A stretch of DNA of 9,167 bases from Flavobacteriales bacterium UBA958. GTDB taxonomy: Bacteria > Bacteroidota > Bacteroidia > Flavobacteriales_D > Crocinitomicaceae. The stretch is taken from assembly GCA_002293045.1 (NCBI GenBank), contig DBCM01000062.1:1-9167 (forward strand), given 5' to 3'. The translations under genes were made by a program, and so were the position numbers. A model generated the notes under the pieces. It did no database searches. It saw only the letters and a list, made by a program, of their open reading frames with translations, and had not been told where the DNA came from. Positions 1 to 5,430 of this stretch are shown in pieces (position 1 is the stretch's first letter; every line of letters begins with the position of its first letter).

Positions 1-17
1 ATTGCAAGGAATGGCTC

Positions 18-57
18 GGGTTAATAAATCTCCATCCCGCGTTCCTTCTATTAACCC
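18..57. repeat. 9-bp inverted repeat downstream of the fibre gene
   Basis: GGGTTAATA (18-26) is the exact reverse complement of TATTAACCC (49-57), with 22 bases between them. The right arm overlaps the adjacent stem-loop (56-79) by two bases, so the two structures compete at that edge. AAGGAA (6-11) and TTCCTT (42-47) give a further possible pairing. No gene is visible in positions 1-79. Confidence 0.4.
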
Positions 58-79
58 CTGACGTGCTTCGCAGTCAGGG
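56..79 (-). terminator. Stem-loop immediately after the FISUMP stop codon
   Basis: CCCTGAC (56-62) pairs with GTCAGGG (73-79), and TGC (64-66) with GCA (70-72). The result is a 10-bp stem with one bulged base (63) and a 3-base loop. It abuts the TAG stop (80-82) of the minus-strand gene. The tract behind it on that strand (GTTAATAG) is a poor U-run, so it would be a weak intrinsic terminator or an mRNA 3' end stabiliser. DGR target genes also often carry a hairpin just downstream of the variable region, which fits the same position. Confidence 0.45.
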
Positions 80-2962
80 CTAGTTCTTCAGGCAACGGAC
101 CGTTAAGCCGCTCGCTCGGGTGAAGTCGGCCATGTGGGCACTGCTGCTGTAGAAGTACAAGTAGCGTGAGTACGTACCACTTACCGTGCTACTCCAACAG
201 TAGCCGTACGTGCCGACATCGTAAAGCGATCCATTGCTGTTGTAGCGGTAGCCCGCCAAAGTCCATTTGAGCGGGGAGGCAAATGCTCCTGCAGCGTTGT
301 TACTGCCCCAACTCAAGCGCTCGTTGTTGAGTTCCGTTTCCGTAGGTAGGCGATACCCGCTCGGGCATGGGTTATTCACCCCATTCACGCCTTGCCATAA
401 ATTCGCGTTTTGAGGAGAACGCCAATCATATGGAGCATTGGGAGCTAATATGAAGTTACCATGTGCAGGTTGGTCCACCGAACTTAAGGTTGCCGTAGTG
501 GGTGACGTACGACACTGATGACCGTCGGCTCTTCGGCCCCATTGGTACAAATCCCCGTAGGCGTTTTGGTCGGTGCTGGAGGTAGCCACTTGGCTCGCGC
601 CAAGGTTTCGGTCCATCCAGGTAATACCCGTGGTGGGGTTGGTAACGTCGTTAACCACAGTAACTACACCGTTGCAATTTACGGTATTGACGGGGTATTG
701 GGGTTGGGCGGCAGCTACATTCACCGTAAAGGAGCACGATTGCCCACCTACCGTAATAGCAAAGCTCGCCGTTCCTGCACTTGCAGGAGTACCCGTGATG
801 GTATACGTAACGCTTCCGTTGCCATTGGCCAAGGTGCCTGCAGCTAACGAAGCGGTGAGGCCTGTAACACCCGTGGAAGCAACGTTTTGTGCGCTGTACG
901 TGCCCGCATTACCGCCTGTGTAGGATATAGCAGTGCTCACTCCGTTGGCCGCAGTGCCGTTTGTTAAAGTTCCGGTAGTAGTAGCACCCCCGCAGTTTAT
1001 AGTGGTGAGGTTGGCAGAAGGGGTATTATTTCCACATCCGTCGTACCAAATAGTACCATTCCACCATTGCAAGCAATTTACTGTAGTGTTGTAGATGGTT
1101 AAACCAGCTGCGGGTGAAACAATCGCGTTGCGTTGCGTAGTAGTCATACGTGGCGGAAGAAAACCTTGGGTGGTACTTTCGACATCAAGCTTTGCTGATG
1201 TATTCGGACTAACTGTTCCGATACCAACTTCTGCACCATTATTAAATATATTACTGTTATTCACCACCCATTGCGAACCGTTCCAATACGGAGTATTTCC
1301 TGCAAGGGAACCGCTGCTAAGTAAACCCGTCGGTCCTTGAGGACCTTGCGGACCCGTTGCTCCTGTTGCACCCGCTGGACCTTGAGGACCAGTAGCGCCC
1401 GTAGAACCTGTAGCGCCAGTAGGACCAGCAACACCCTGAATTCCTTGTGGACCAACCAAGGAAACGCCTGCTGGCCATACACCGTTAGCTTTAGGACCGA
1501 ATAGTTCATTGGTTGCGGTATTAATGTAAAAGTCTCCATTGACGCCTGTTCCCGCAGCGGGGTTGGTGATTCCATTGAGAACAGCCGTTCCATTGGTGCC
1601 ATTCGTTCCGTTGGTTCCAGCTGGGCCTGGTACTCCTTGAGGACCTTGTGGTCCTGCTACACCGGCTGGTCCTTGAGGGCCCGCTGCACCTTGAGGACCG
1701 GTTGCGCCAGTAGCACCGGTAGCTCCTGTTGGACCAGTCACCCCTTGAATTCCTTGTATGCCTTGTGGTCCAACCAAGGAAACACCCGCGGGCCAAGTGC
1801 CGTTGGCTTTAGGTCCGAATAATTCATTGGTTGCGGTATTAATGTAAAAATCTCCGTTTACTCCGGTTCCCGCAGCGGGGTTGGTGATTCCGTTGAGGAC
1901 TGCTGTTCCGTTGGTGCCATTCGTTCCGTTTGTACCGTTCGTTCCAGCAGGACCTTGTGGACCGGTCAAGCCTGTTGCTCCGGTAGCTCCTGTTGGACCA
2001 GCCACCCCTTGAATTCCCTGAGGTCCTTGTGCCCCAACCGCCCCATTGCACACGTATTGTGTAAGTGCGGGAACAATTTCTCCCGCATCTAACAAACCGT
2101 TACCGTTCACATCAGGACCAAATTCTAATTTTACGCCCCCTGTTGCACAATTTGCTCCAGCAGGTTCTACGGTTGTGAGAGTTGCTGCGTTTAATCCGTT
2201 GGTTCCATTCGTTCCTGGGAGGCCTTGGGCGCCGGTCAAACCAATAGGACCTTGAGCACCCGCTGCGCCGGCCAAGCCTTGCGGGCCGGTTAATCCAATT
2301 GGACCTTGAGGACCGGTAGCGCCCGTTGCTCCGGTAGCTCCTGTTGGCCCCGCTGGACCTTGAAGGCCTACTGCGCCAGCCACACCTTGAGGGCCCATGA
2401 TGTTAGAGATTAATACCCACGTCGTGCCGTTCGTTTTCGTGTACACATTTCCGGTGGCTGTATCGAGGTAATAATCACCTACCAGCCCTAGATTACTTGC
2501 AGGCACTCCTGCGCCATATTTCCATTGATTTACTAAATTCCCCGAAGACTTGGCATACAAGGCATAGGGAACACTCATCATTTGTTGGGTGCCATAAGGC
2601 ATGTAAATAATTGGAGATGGCAAGCCCGAAAAAGCTACCCCAAGATCTAAATAAAAGGGTCCGTTAGCCCAGTTAATGTTCGCAAATGGTCCTCCTCCCA
2701 AAAATGTTCCGTTGCCAATCACAAAATTTACCAAGCCAAATTGATCCGAAGTTACATTATGTCGCTCCGAAAAAACCACCGTTCCGTTCGGTGAATTTTG
2801 TTTAATGTTAACACGAATTGCCATCGGCTTATTGCTTTGTAAGGTACCTGTGTTGTTTCGTATGACCGCCTGATAGTTTATACCGTTGGGGGCTTGGGCA
2901 TACGAAAGCGAATAAATCAAGCTTAACGCCAATAAAAGCAGGAGGGTTAGGTTCTTTTTCAT
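80..2962 (-). CDS. Secreted collagen-like fibre protein with C-terminal FISUMP domain
   Basis: This is a predicted exported, elongated surface protein of 960 residues. Residues 1-22 are a signal peptide (MKKN, Leu-rich core, cut after SYA). Residues 23-140 form an N-terminal module common in Bacteroidota fibre proteins (NGINYQAVIRN). Four Gly-X-Y collagen-like blocks lie at about 190-257, 307-353, 398-459 and 504-546. A DUF7151-like insert (258-306) carries an EF-hand-type loop, and two near-identical 44-residue linkers sit at 354-397 and 460-503. A tail-fibre-like segment (549-645, GIGTVSPNTSAKLDV, LPPRM) and a Gly/Thr-rich module (650-750) follow. The end (about 770-960) is a FISUMP/Fib_succ_major domain (ITWMDRNLGA, CPSGYRLPTE, WSST, VRCLKN). 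It has no T9SS sorting domain, whereas its 1-bp-spaced upstream neighbour does. Function is inferred to be adhesion or ligand binding by a stalk with a lectin-like tip; the ligand is unknown. The ATG start is fixed by the signal peptide. Confidence 0.93.
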   Translation of the reverse strand: MKKNLTLLLLLALSLIYSLSYAQAPNGINYQAVIRNNTGTLQSNKPMAIRVNIKQNSPNGTVVFSERHNVTSDQFGLVNFVIGNGTFLGGGPFANINWANGPFYLDLGVAFSGLPSPIIYMPYGTQQMMSVPYALYAKSSGNLVNQWKYGAGVPASNLGLVGDYYLDTATGNVYTKTNGTTWVLISNIMGPQGVAGAVGLQGPAGPTGATGATGATGPQGPIGLTGPQGLAGAAGAQGPIGLTGAQGLPGTNGTNGLNAATLTTVEPAGANCATGGVKLEFGPDVNGNGLLDAGEIVPALTQYVCNGAVGAQGPQGIQGVAGPTGATGATGLTGPQGPAGTNGTNGTNGTNGTAVLNGITNPAAGTGVNGDFYINTATNELFGPKANGTWPAGVSLVGPQGIQGIQGVTGPTGATGATGATGPQGAAGPQGPAGVAGPQGPQGVPGPAGTNGTNGTNGTAVLNGITNPAAGTGVNGDFYINTATNELFGPKANGVWPAGVSLVGPQGIQGVAGPTGATGSTGATGPQGPAGATGATGPQGPQGPTGLLSSGSLAGNTPYWNGSQWVVNNSNIFNNGAEVGIGTVSPNTSAKLDVESTTQGFLPPRMTTTQRNAIVSPAAGLTIYNTTVNCLQWWNGTIWYDGCGNNTPSANLTTINCGGATTTGTLTNGTAANGVSTAISYTGGNAGTYSAQNVASTGVTGLTASLAAGTLANGNGSVTYTITGTPASAGTASFAITVGGQSCSFTVNVAAAQPQYPVNTVNCNGVVTVVNDVTNPTTGITWMDRNLGASQVATSSTDQNAYGDLYQWGRRADGHQCRTSPTTATLSSVDQPAHGNFILAPNAPYDWRSPQNANLWQGVNGVNNPCPSGYRLPTETELNNERLSWGSNNAAGAFASPLKWTLAGYRYNSNGSLYDVGTYGYCWSSTVSGTYSRYLYFYSSSAHMADFTRASGLTVRCLKN
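83..253 (-). other. Candidate DGR variable region at 3' end of FISUMP gene
   Basis: Codons for residues 904-960 were read by hand. Positions that would be AAY in a template repeat are almost all NNC or NNT here: Tyr905, 907, 914, 919, 921, 931, 934, 936 and 938 are all TAC. His943 is CAC, Ala945 GCC, Asp946 GAC, Phe947 TTC, Ser951 AGC, Asp915 GAT and Cys922 TGT; Leu953 (TTA) is the exception. Interspersed framework residues (WSSTVSGT, VRCLKN) look fixed. Adenine-specific mutagenesis of AAC codons in DGRs gives this NNC pattern, and FISUMP/DUF1566-type lectin-like folds are recurrent DGR targets. No reverse transcriptase or template is visible in the window. A plain C-ending codon preference in a non-diversified FISUMP paralogue is the alternative. 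Confidence 0.42.
1454..1585 (-). repeat. Duplicated linker, copy 2 (44 codons)
   Basis: This encodes residues 460-503, between collagen blocks 3 and 4, and is the partner of the linker at 1772-1903. The flanking NGT run and the GPQGIQG start of the next block are shared too, so the duplicated unit probably included linker plus collagen. The unit length from copy to copy is 106 residues. Confidence 0.85.
1772..1903 (-). repeat. Duplicated linker, copy 1 (44 codons)
   Basis: This encodes residues 354-397 of the fibre protein (AVLNGITNPAAG to PAGVSLV), between collagen blocks 2 and 3. It matches copy 2 at every residue except Thr389 (Val in copy 2), although the DNA differs at about 19 of 132 positions by hand count, nearly all synonymous. 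Motifs GDFYINTATNELFGPK and WPAGVSLVGPQG resemble the small fold that joins collagen blocks in other Bacteroidota fibre proteins. Confidence 0.85.
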
Positions 2963-2963
2963 A

Positions 2964-3494
2964 CTAAGATTTAATAAGTTTTACTTGGTGAATGAATTCA
3001 CCCGTGATTTGATAAATGTTTAGAAAATAAGTACCCGGAGCCAAACCCGTAGAATAATCTGCTTTGTGTCGCGCTCCCTTCATGATTTCGTCGTACACCA
3101 ATTTCCCGTTGGCGTCAATGAGTTGCAGTTTCAGTTCTTGTTCCTCGTATTCCTTGGGTGCCTCAATGATGGAATAGGAGTCAAAGGGGTTTGGGTATAT
3201 CTTAAATACGGGTTGCGTAGGCATTAAAACCACCACACCGGGCCCTACTGGGATCAAGGCATCGGGTTGTTGGAAGCCATTGCACATGCGCGTGGTCGTA
3301 TACCCCACCGGCGTATTCACATAAATAAAGGGTTCTCCCAAGGTGTACGATAGGCTGTAGTTCCCACCAAAAATACTGGGATTCAAAGGCTTGGCAATTC
3401 TTCCTGCACTTGCCATGACACGACGCTTGTCGGTTTGGGAAAAACCGATTATCTGTAAAGCAAAAAATACAAAAGTGAAAACCGTTCTTTTCAA
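2964..3494 (-). CDS. Small secreted protein with T9SS type A sorting domain
   Basis: This 176-residue protein has a signal peptide at 1-20 (KRTVFTFVFFALQIIGFSQ). An N-terminal module at about 24-80 (VMASAGRI, YSLSYTLGEPF, NGFQQPD) recurs in small Bacteroidota exported proteins. A Por/T9SS type A sorting domain fills about 97-176 (FKIYPNPF, IDANGKLVY, GLAPGTYFLNI, KLIKS). The family is exported through the inner membrane by Sec and carried across the outer membrane by the type IX system, where the C-terminal domain is removed and the protein is released or anchored. The only start that keeps the signal peptide in frame is TTG (3492-3494); an ATG at 3499-3501 is in another frame. Its TAG stop lies 1 bp before the ATG of the collagen-like gene, implying translational coupling and a shared structure. 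The specific function is unknown. Confidence 0.88.
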   Translation of the reverse strand: MKRTVFTFVFFALQIIGFSQTDKRRVMASAGRIAKPLNPSIFGGNYSLSYTLGEPFIYVNTPVGYTTTRMCNGFQQPDALIPVGPGVVVLMPTQPVFKIYPNPFDSYSIIEAPKEYEEQELKLQLIDANGKLVYDEIMKGARHKADYSTGLAPGTYFLNIYQITGEFIHQVKLIKS

Positions 3495-3508
3495 GGGACA
3501 TTTTTATA

Positions 3509-3516
3509 CAAAATTA
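3509..3516 (-). promoter_or_regulatory. Bacteroidota-type -7 promoter box (TAATTTTG)
   Basis: On the minus strand TAATTTTG matches the Bacteroidota sigma-factor -7 consensus TAnnTTTG. It lies in the 51-bp gap between the propeller gene and the small T9SS gene, about 14 bases before the TTG start. I see no convincing -33 TTG element at the usual distance. Transcription from here would have a leader of only a few bases. It would allow the T9SS/collagen pair to be expressed apart from the upstream gene. Confidence 0.4.
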
Positions 3517-3545
3517 TCCCTGAACGCTGCGTCTGTTTTGATAAT

Positions 3546-4895
3546 TCAGATGAATTTCAATGAATTCTCCTTTTTTATCTTATTCACCAACATGGAATTC
3601 ATGACCAACAACTTCATTCGTTTATCCTTTGGATGTGATTGGGTGGTGTAAATATTATCTTCTAAGAAACCGTATTGTTGTGCCAACTCGGAACAAAGTT
3701 GTTTCAGCAGCGTTTCTCTTCGTTTTTTAAGCGTATCAGGGGAAGGTTCATCGTAATTCACAAAATCATTAATCTCACTTAATTCAAGGACATAGGAGGG
3801 TTTGTTTAACCAAAACATTATCAACTCGCCAACTTGACTTGAAATTTGTGTTTTTGTTACCGCTATCTTTTTTGTGTTTCTATTATAGCTCCAACCTACT
3901 ATTAATATCAATAAGACTAAAAAACATAGAATTAACCAAATCCAAATTTGGTTACTATCTTTTCCTTGTTTATTATTAATCATTGAAAAGCTGGCAAGGT
4001 GATTTTTATTTTTAAATTCATTTGGTGAATACATTTGAATTAACCCCTTGTCTGTGTGTGCAGAATGATCGGACAAGGTGCATACCAACACATAGCAATC
4101 ACTGAAACACTCTACACGTCTACACCAATTATCCGTTATTAGTTTATATTTATCTATCTTTCCTTTCTCAAAATCAAATTCATACATAATTTGTCCATGA
4201 ATTACCACATTCTCCTGAATTAAAGGATAAATACTTCTGTTAAGCGTATCTAAGAAATTTGAAGAAAACAAATATTTCCACTCGTTTTGTTTGAAATTAT
4301 AAGCGTAAACATGATTATGCTTATTCCAACGCGGTCCTTTGGATGAGGCCAGAACATATAAATTATTCTTATACTTTCTATAAATACTCCCCATAAAGCT
4401 GATGGAAGGCTGAAATTCATTGGCCAGATACCATTGACCTAGAGAAAAATTATACTGTGTTATGATACTTTTGGTTGTAAATAACCCATATCCTCCGAAC
4501 ACATGTGGACGGCCTTCATGCATGAAATATGCACCATTAAACTGATTCTGATGATGAAAACTCTGATCAATACGTACAATGGAGTCATTCCGCAGTTCCA
4601 ATACCCACCCGCAGCCACGGTCTACAAAATAAATCGGACTACCTTTTTCAGATAAAGGAACAAACTCCTTACGTAACTCATGGAATGAAACTTGACCATC
4701 CCATTTAAGGGGTTTCTTTATGACCTTTTTTGTTTTTAAAGAAATCTCTAGCCGGTAAGTACTGTCCTCAATTACAATTACTTTGTTTCGGTTATAATCA
4801 AAACAAATTACCGGATCCACAATTTTTAAGCGATAACTCTGCGCCTTCCCTACCAAACTGCAACACAAAAACAGAATAAATACCACGTTCTTCAT
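3546..4895 (-). CDS. Kelch/propeller-like membrane protein with cytoplasmic C-terminal domain
   Basis: I do not recognise a named family for this 449-residue protein. Residues 1-19 are a signal peptide (MKNVVFILFLCCSLVGKAQ). Residues 20-310 are an exported beta-rich region with at least two kelch-like motifs: HVFGGYG to LGQWY (131-156) and LYVLASS to NEWKYL (179-209). Trp-ended blades suggest a partial or full propeller. One transmembrane helix spans about 317-336 (IWIWLILCFLVLLILIVGW), followed by Arg/Lys-rich residues, so the last ~110 residues should be cytoplasmic. That domain (about 352-440) contains SPDTLKKRRETLLKQL, QQYG and HPKDKRMKLL, which recalls the charged KRR...DKR pattern at the C-terminus of Bacteroidota propeller-sensor proteins and may be a winged helix. 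A role as membrane sensor or regulator is inferred. The gene is visibly AT-richer than its neighbours. The ATG start agrees with the signal peptide; no Shine-Dalgarno is seen. Confidence 0.85.
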   Translation of the reverse strand: MKNVVFILFLCCSLVGKAQSYRLKIVDPVICFDYNRNKVIVIEDSTYRLEISLKTKKVIKKPLKWDGQVSFHELRKEFVPLSEKGSPIYFVDRGCGWVLELRNDSIVRIDQSFHHQNQFNGAYFMHEGRPHVFGGYGLFTTKSIITQYNFSLGQWYLANEFQPSISFMGSIYRKYKNNLYVLASSKGPRWNKHNHVYAYNFKQNEWKYLFSSNFLDTLNRSIYPLIQENVVIHGQIMYEFDFEKGKIDKYKLITDNWCRRVECFSDCYVLVCTLSDHSAHTDKGLIQMYSPNEFKNKNHLASFSMINNKQGKDSNQIWIWLILCFLVLLILIVGWSYNRNTKKIAVTKTQISSQVGELIMFWLNKPSYVLELSEINDFVNYDEPSPDTLKKRRETLLKQLCSELAQQYGFLEDNIYTTQSHPKDKRMKLLVMNSMLVNKIKKENSLKFI

Positions 4896-4944
4896 AAAAC
4901 GAAAGTAGTAAGTTCAATGATTTTTCGGCTGATATTTATGTGAA

Positions 4945-4963
4945 TTCCCCTATTTTCCCCTAT
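4945..4963 (-). promoter_or_regulatory. 10-bp-phased direct repeat upstream of the propeller gene
   Basis: TTCCCCTAT occurs at 4945-4953 and again at 4955-4963 (ATAGGGGAA on the coding strand), exactly one helical turn apart. It lies about 50-68 bases before the ATG of the propeller gene in an otherwise AT-rich leader. This geometry suits a regulator binding as a tandem dimer, but no cognate regulator is visible. A weak -7-like match (TACTTTCG, minus strand, 4900-4907) lies between it and the start codon. Confidence 0.35.
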
Positions 4964-4990
4964 GTTATTTCCGGAGTAATTTAATTGCGG

Positions 4991-5072
4991 CCCTTCGACA
5001 TGATTCGACCCTTCGATAAACTCAGGGGAGTCCAGCTCATCACTAACTACTTCAGGACCGGCACCCAGAGAC
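4991..5072 (-). repeat. Dispersed intergenic repeat fragment A
   Basis: CCCTTCGA occurs at 4991-4998 and 5009-5016. The stretch CCCTTCGATAAACTCAGG (5009-5026) and its end GGACCGGCACCCAGAGAC (5055-5072) resemble the CCCTTCGACAAGCTCAGG / TCTCTGGGTGCC elements that recur between genes in many Bacteroidota. It shares GCACCCAGAGA (5061-5071) directly, and CCCTTCGATA inverted, with fragment B at 5371-5423. The family assignment is from memory and not searched. Confidence 0.5.
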
Positions 5073-5087
5073 ATATTTTAATATAAA

Positions 5088-5207
5088 TCACTCCTCCATC
5101 TCCACTATCCGCTCCACGGTGCCATCTTCGTAGATGAACAGCATTACGACATAAGCTAGGTAACACAAAACAACAAGGCATTCGACCCCGCTGGGGTCGC
5201 TCGTTTG
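5088..5207 (-). pseudogene. Possible 3' relic of an unknown gene
   Basis: An open frame of 39 codons runs from a TAG (5208-5210) to a TGA (5088-5090). Its last part, read from an ATG at 5142-5144, gives MLFIYEDGTVERIVEMEE, which looks protein-like (hydrophobic strand, acidic turn, amphipathic tail) and is more GC-rich than the surrounding DNA. The upstream part overlaps a palindrome and seems non-coding. It could be the remnant of a decayed gene, a tiny membrane peptide, or chance. No family is recognised. Confidence 0.18.
5183..5199. repeat. Perfect palindrome CGACCCC-GCT-GGGGTCG
   Basis: Seven-base arms (5183-5189 and 5193-5199) are separated by GCT. No U-rich tract follows on either strand, so it is not a clear terminator. 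GACCCC/GGGGTC hairpins of this type are commonly dispersed in Bacteroidota intergenic DNA, and this one may belong to the same mobile or REP-like element as the palindrome at 5232-5250. Confidence 0.5.
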
Positions 5208-5231
5208 CTACATTACTTAAACAATAAAATA

Positions 5232-5250
5232 CGATTCCGATAGAATCGGA
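5232..5250. repeat. Overlapping palindromes around TCCGAT-AGA-ATCGGA
   Basis: TCCGAT (5236-5241) pairs with ATCGGA (5245-5250) across a 3-base loop; alternatively CGATTC (5232-5237) pairs with GAATCG (5243-5248). It lies 33 bases from the GC-rich palindrome at 5183-5199, with an AT-rich spacer between them. This is consistent with a bipartite REP-like unit, though only one copy is present in the window. Confidence 0.4.
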
Positions 5251-5370
5251 TTAGCTAGCCTAGCCATTATAGGTATTGAAAACCGATAAAAAAAACTATT
5301 AATTAGAGGAATCAACCGGTTATTCCAATAACCAAATACTACTTAAAATATCTCAATGGGCATTTCCACC

Positions 5371-5423
5371 GGGTGCTGGTCTCTGAGTAGTCCGAAGGAC
5401 GTATCGAAGGGCGCACCCAGAGA
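5371..5423 (+). repeat. Dispersed intergenic repeat fragment B
   Basis: GGGTGC (5371-5376) is complementary to GCACCC (5413-5418), and TCTCTG (5380-5385) to CAGAGA (5418-5423). The two pairings exclude each other. GTCCGAAGGAC (5390-5400) is a small hairpin, and TATCGAAGGG (5402-5411) is the reverse complement of bases 5009-5018 in fragment A. It begins 7 bases past the stop of the PKD protein gene, where it could act as an mRNA 3' end. The GTCTCTGAG...TCCGAAGGA...ATCGAAGGG pattern is typical of Bacteroidota intergenic repeats. Confidence 0.5.
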
Positions 5424-5430
5424 TGACTTA

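Larger units (their letters stand above)
1325..2395 (-). repeat. Collagen-like Gly-X-Y coding repeats in four blocks
   Basis: Within the fibre gene, triplets of the form GPQ, GPA, GAT, GLT and GTN are encoded at 2192-2395, 1904-2044, 1586-1771 and 1325-1453. They are separated by a calcium-loop-like insert and two duplicated linkers. Pro falls mostly at position X and Gln, Ala or Thr at Y, as in bacterial collagen-like proteins that trimerise without hydroxyproline. Two blocks end in NGT runs (residues 341-353 and 450-459). The repeats are a likely site for slippage or recombination. Confidence 0.9.
4896..5430. other. 535-bp non-coding interval with repeat debris
   Basis: No complete gene is supported here. 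From left to right it holds the upstream region of the propeller gene (4896-4990), a dispersed-repeat fragment (4991-5072), a possible gene relic (5088-5207), two palindromes (5183-5199 and 5232-5250), an AT-rich stretch without recognisable features (5260-5368) and a second dispersed-repeat fragment (5371-5423) that abuts the stop of the large PKD gene. No tRNA or other structured RNA was recognised. Confidence 0.7.

Noticed and set aside
518..1340. Several plus-strand frames inside the fibre gene
   Set aside because: They are antisense shadows of a repetitive, Gly/Thr-rich coding region with no stops in other frames; none has a plausible protein.
1325..2395. CRISPR-like or minisatellite array
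   Set aside because: The periodicity is 9 bases in frame with Gly-X-Y codons and without fixed repeats plus unique spacers, so it is collagen coding sequence.
3202..3501. 99-residue minus-strand frame starting at ATG 3499-3501
   Set aside because: It reads the T9SS type A gene out of frame; its start MSLEKNGFHFCIFC is not a proper signal peptide and no domain is seen. The in-frame TTG gives a full secreted protein.
4892..5074. 60-residue minus-strand frame overlapping the propeller gene start
   Set aside because: It is translated from dispersed-repeat sequence, has no recognisable fold, and overlaps the ATG of a well-supported signal peptide gene.
5183..5250. Intrinsic terminator between the PKD and propeller genes
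   Set aside because: Neither palindrome is followed by a run of T on the relevant strand, and both lie more than 180 bases past the PKD gene stop.
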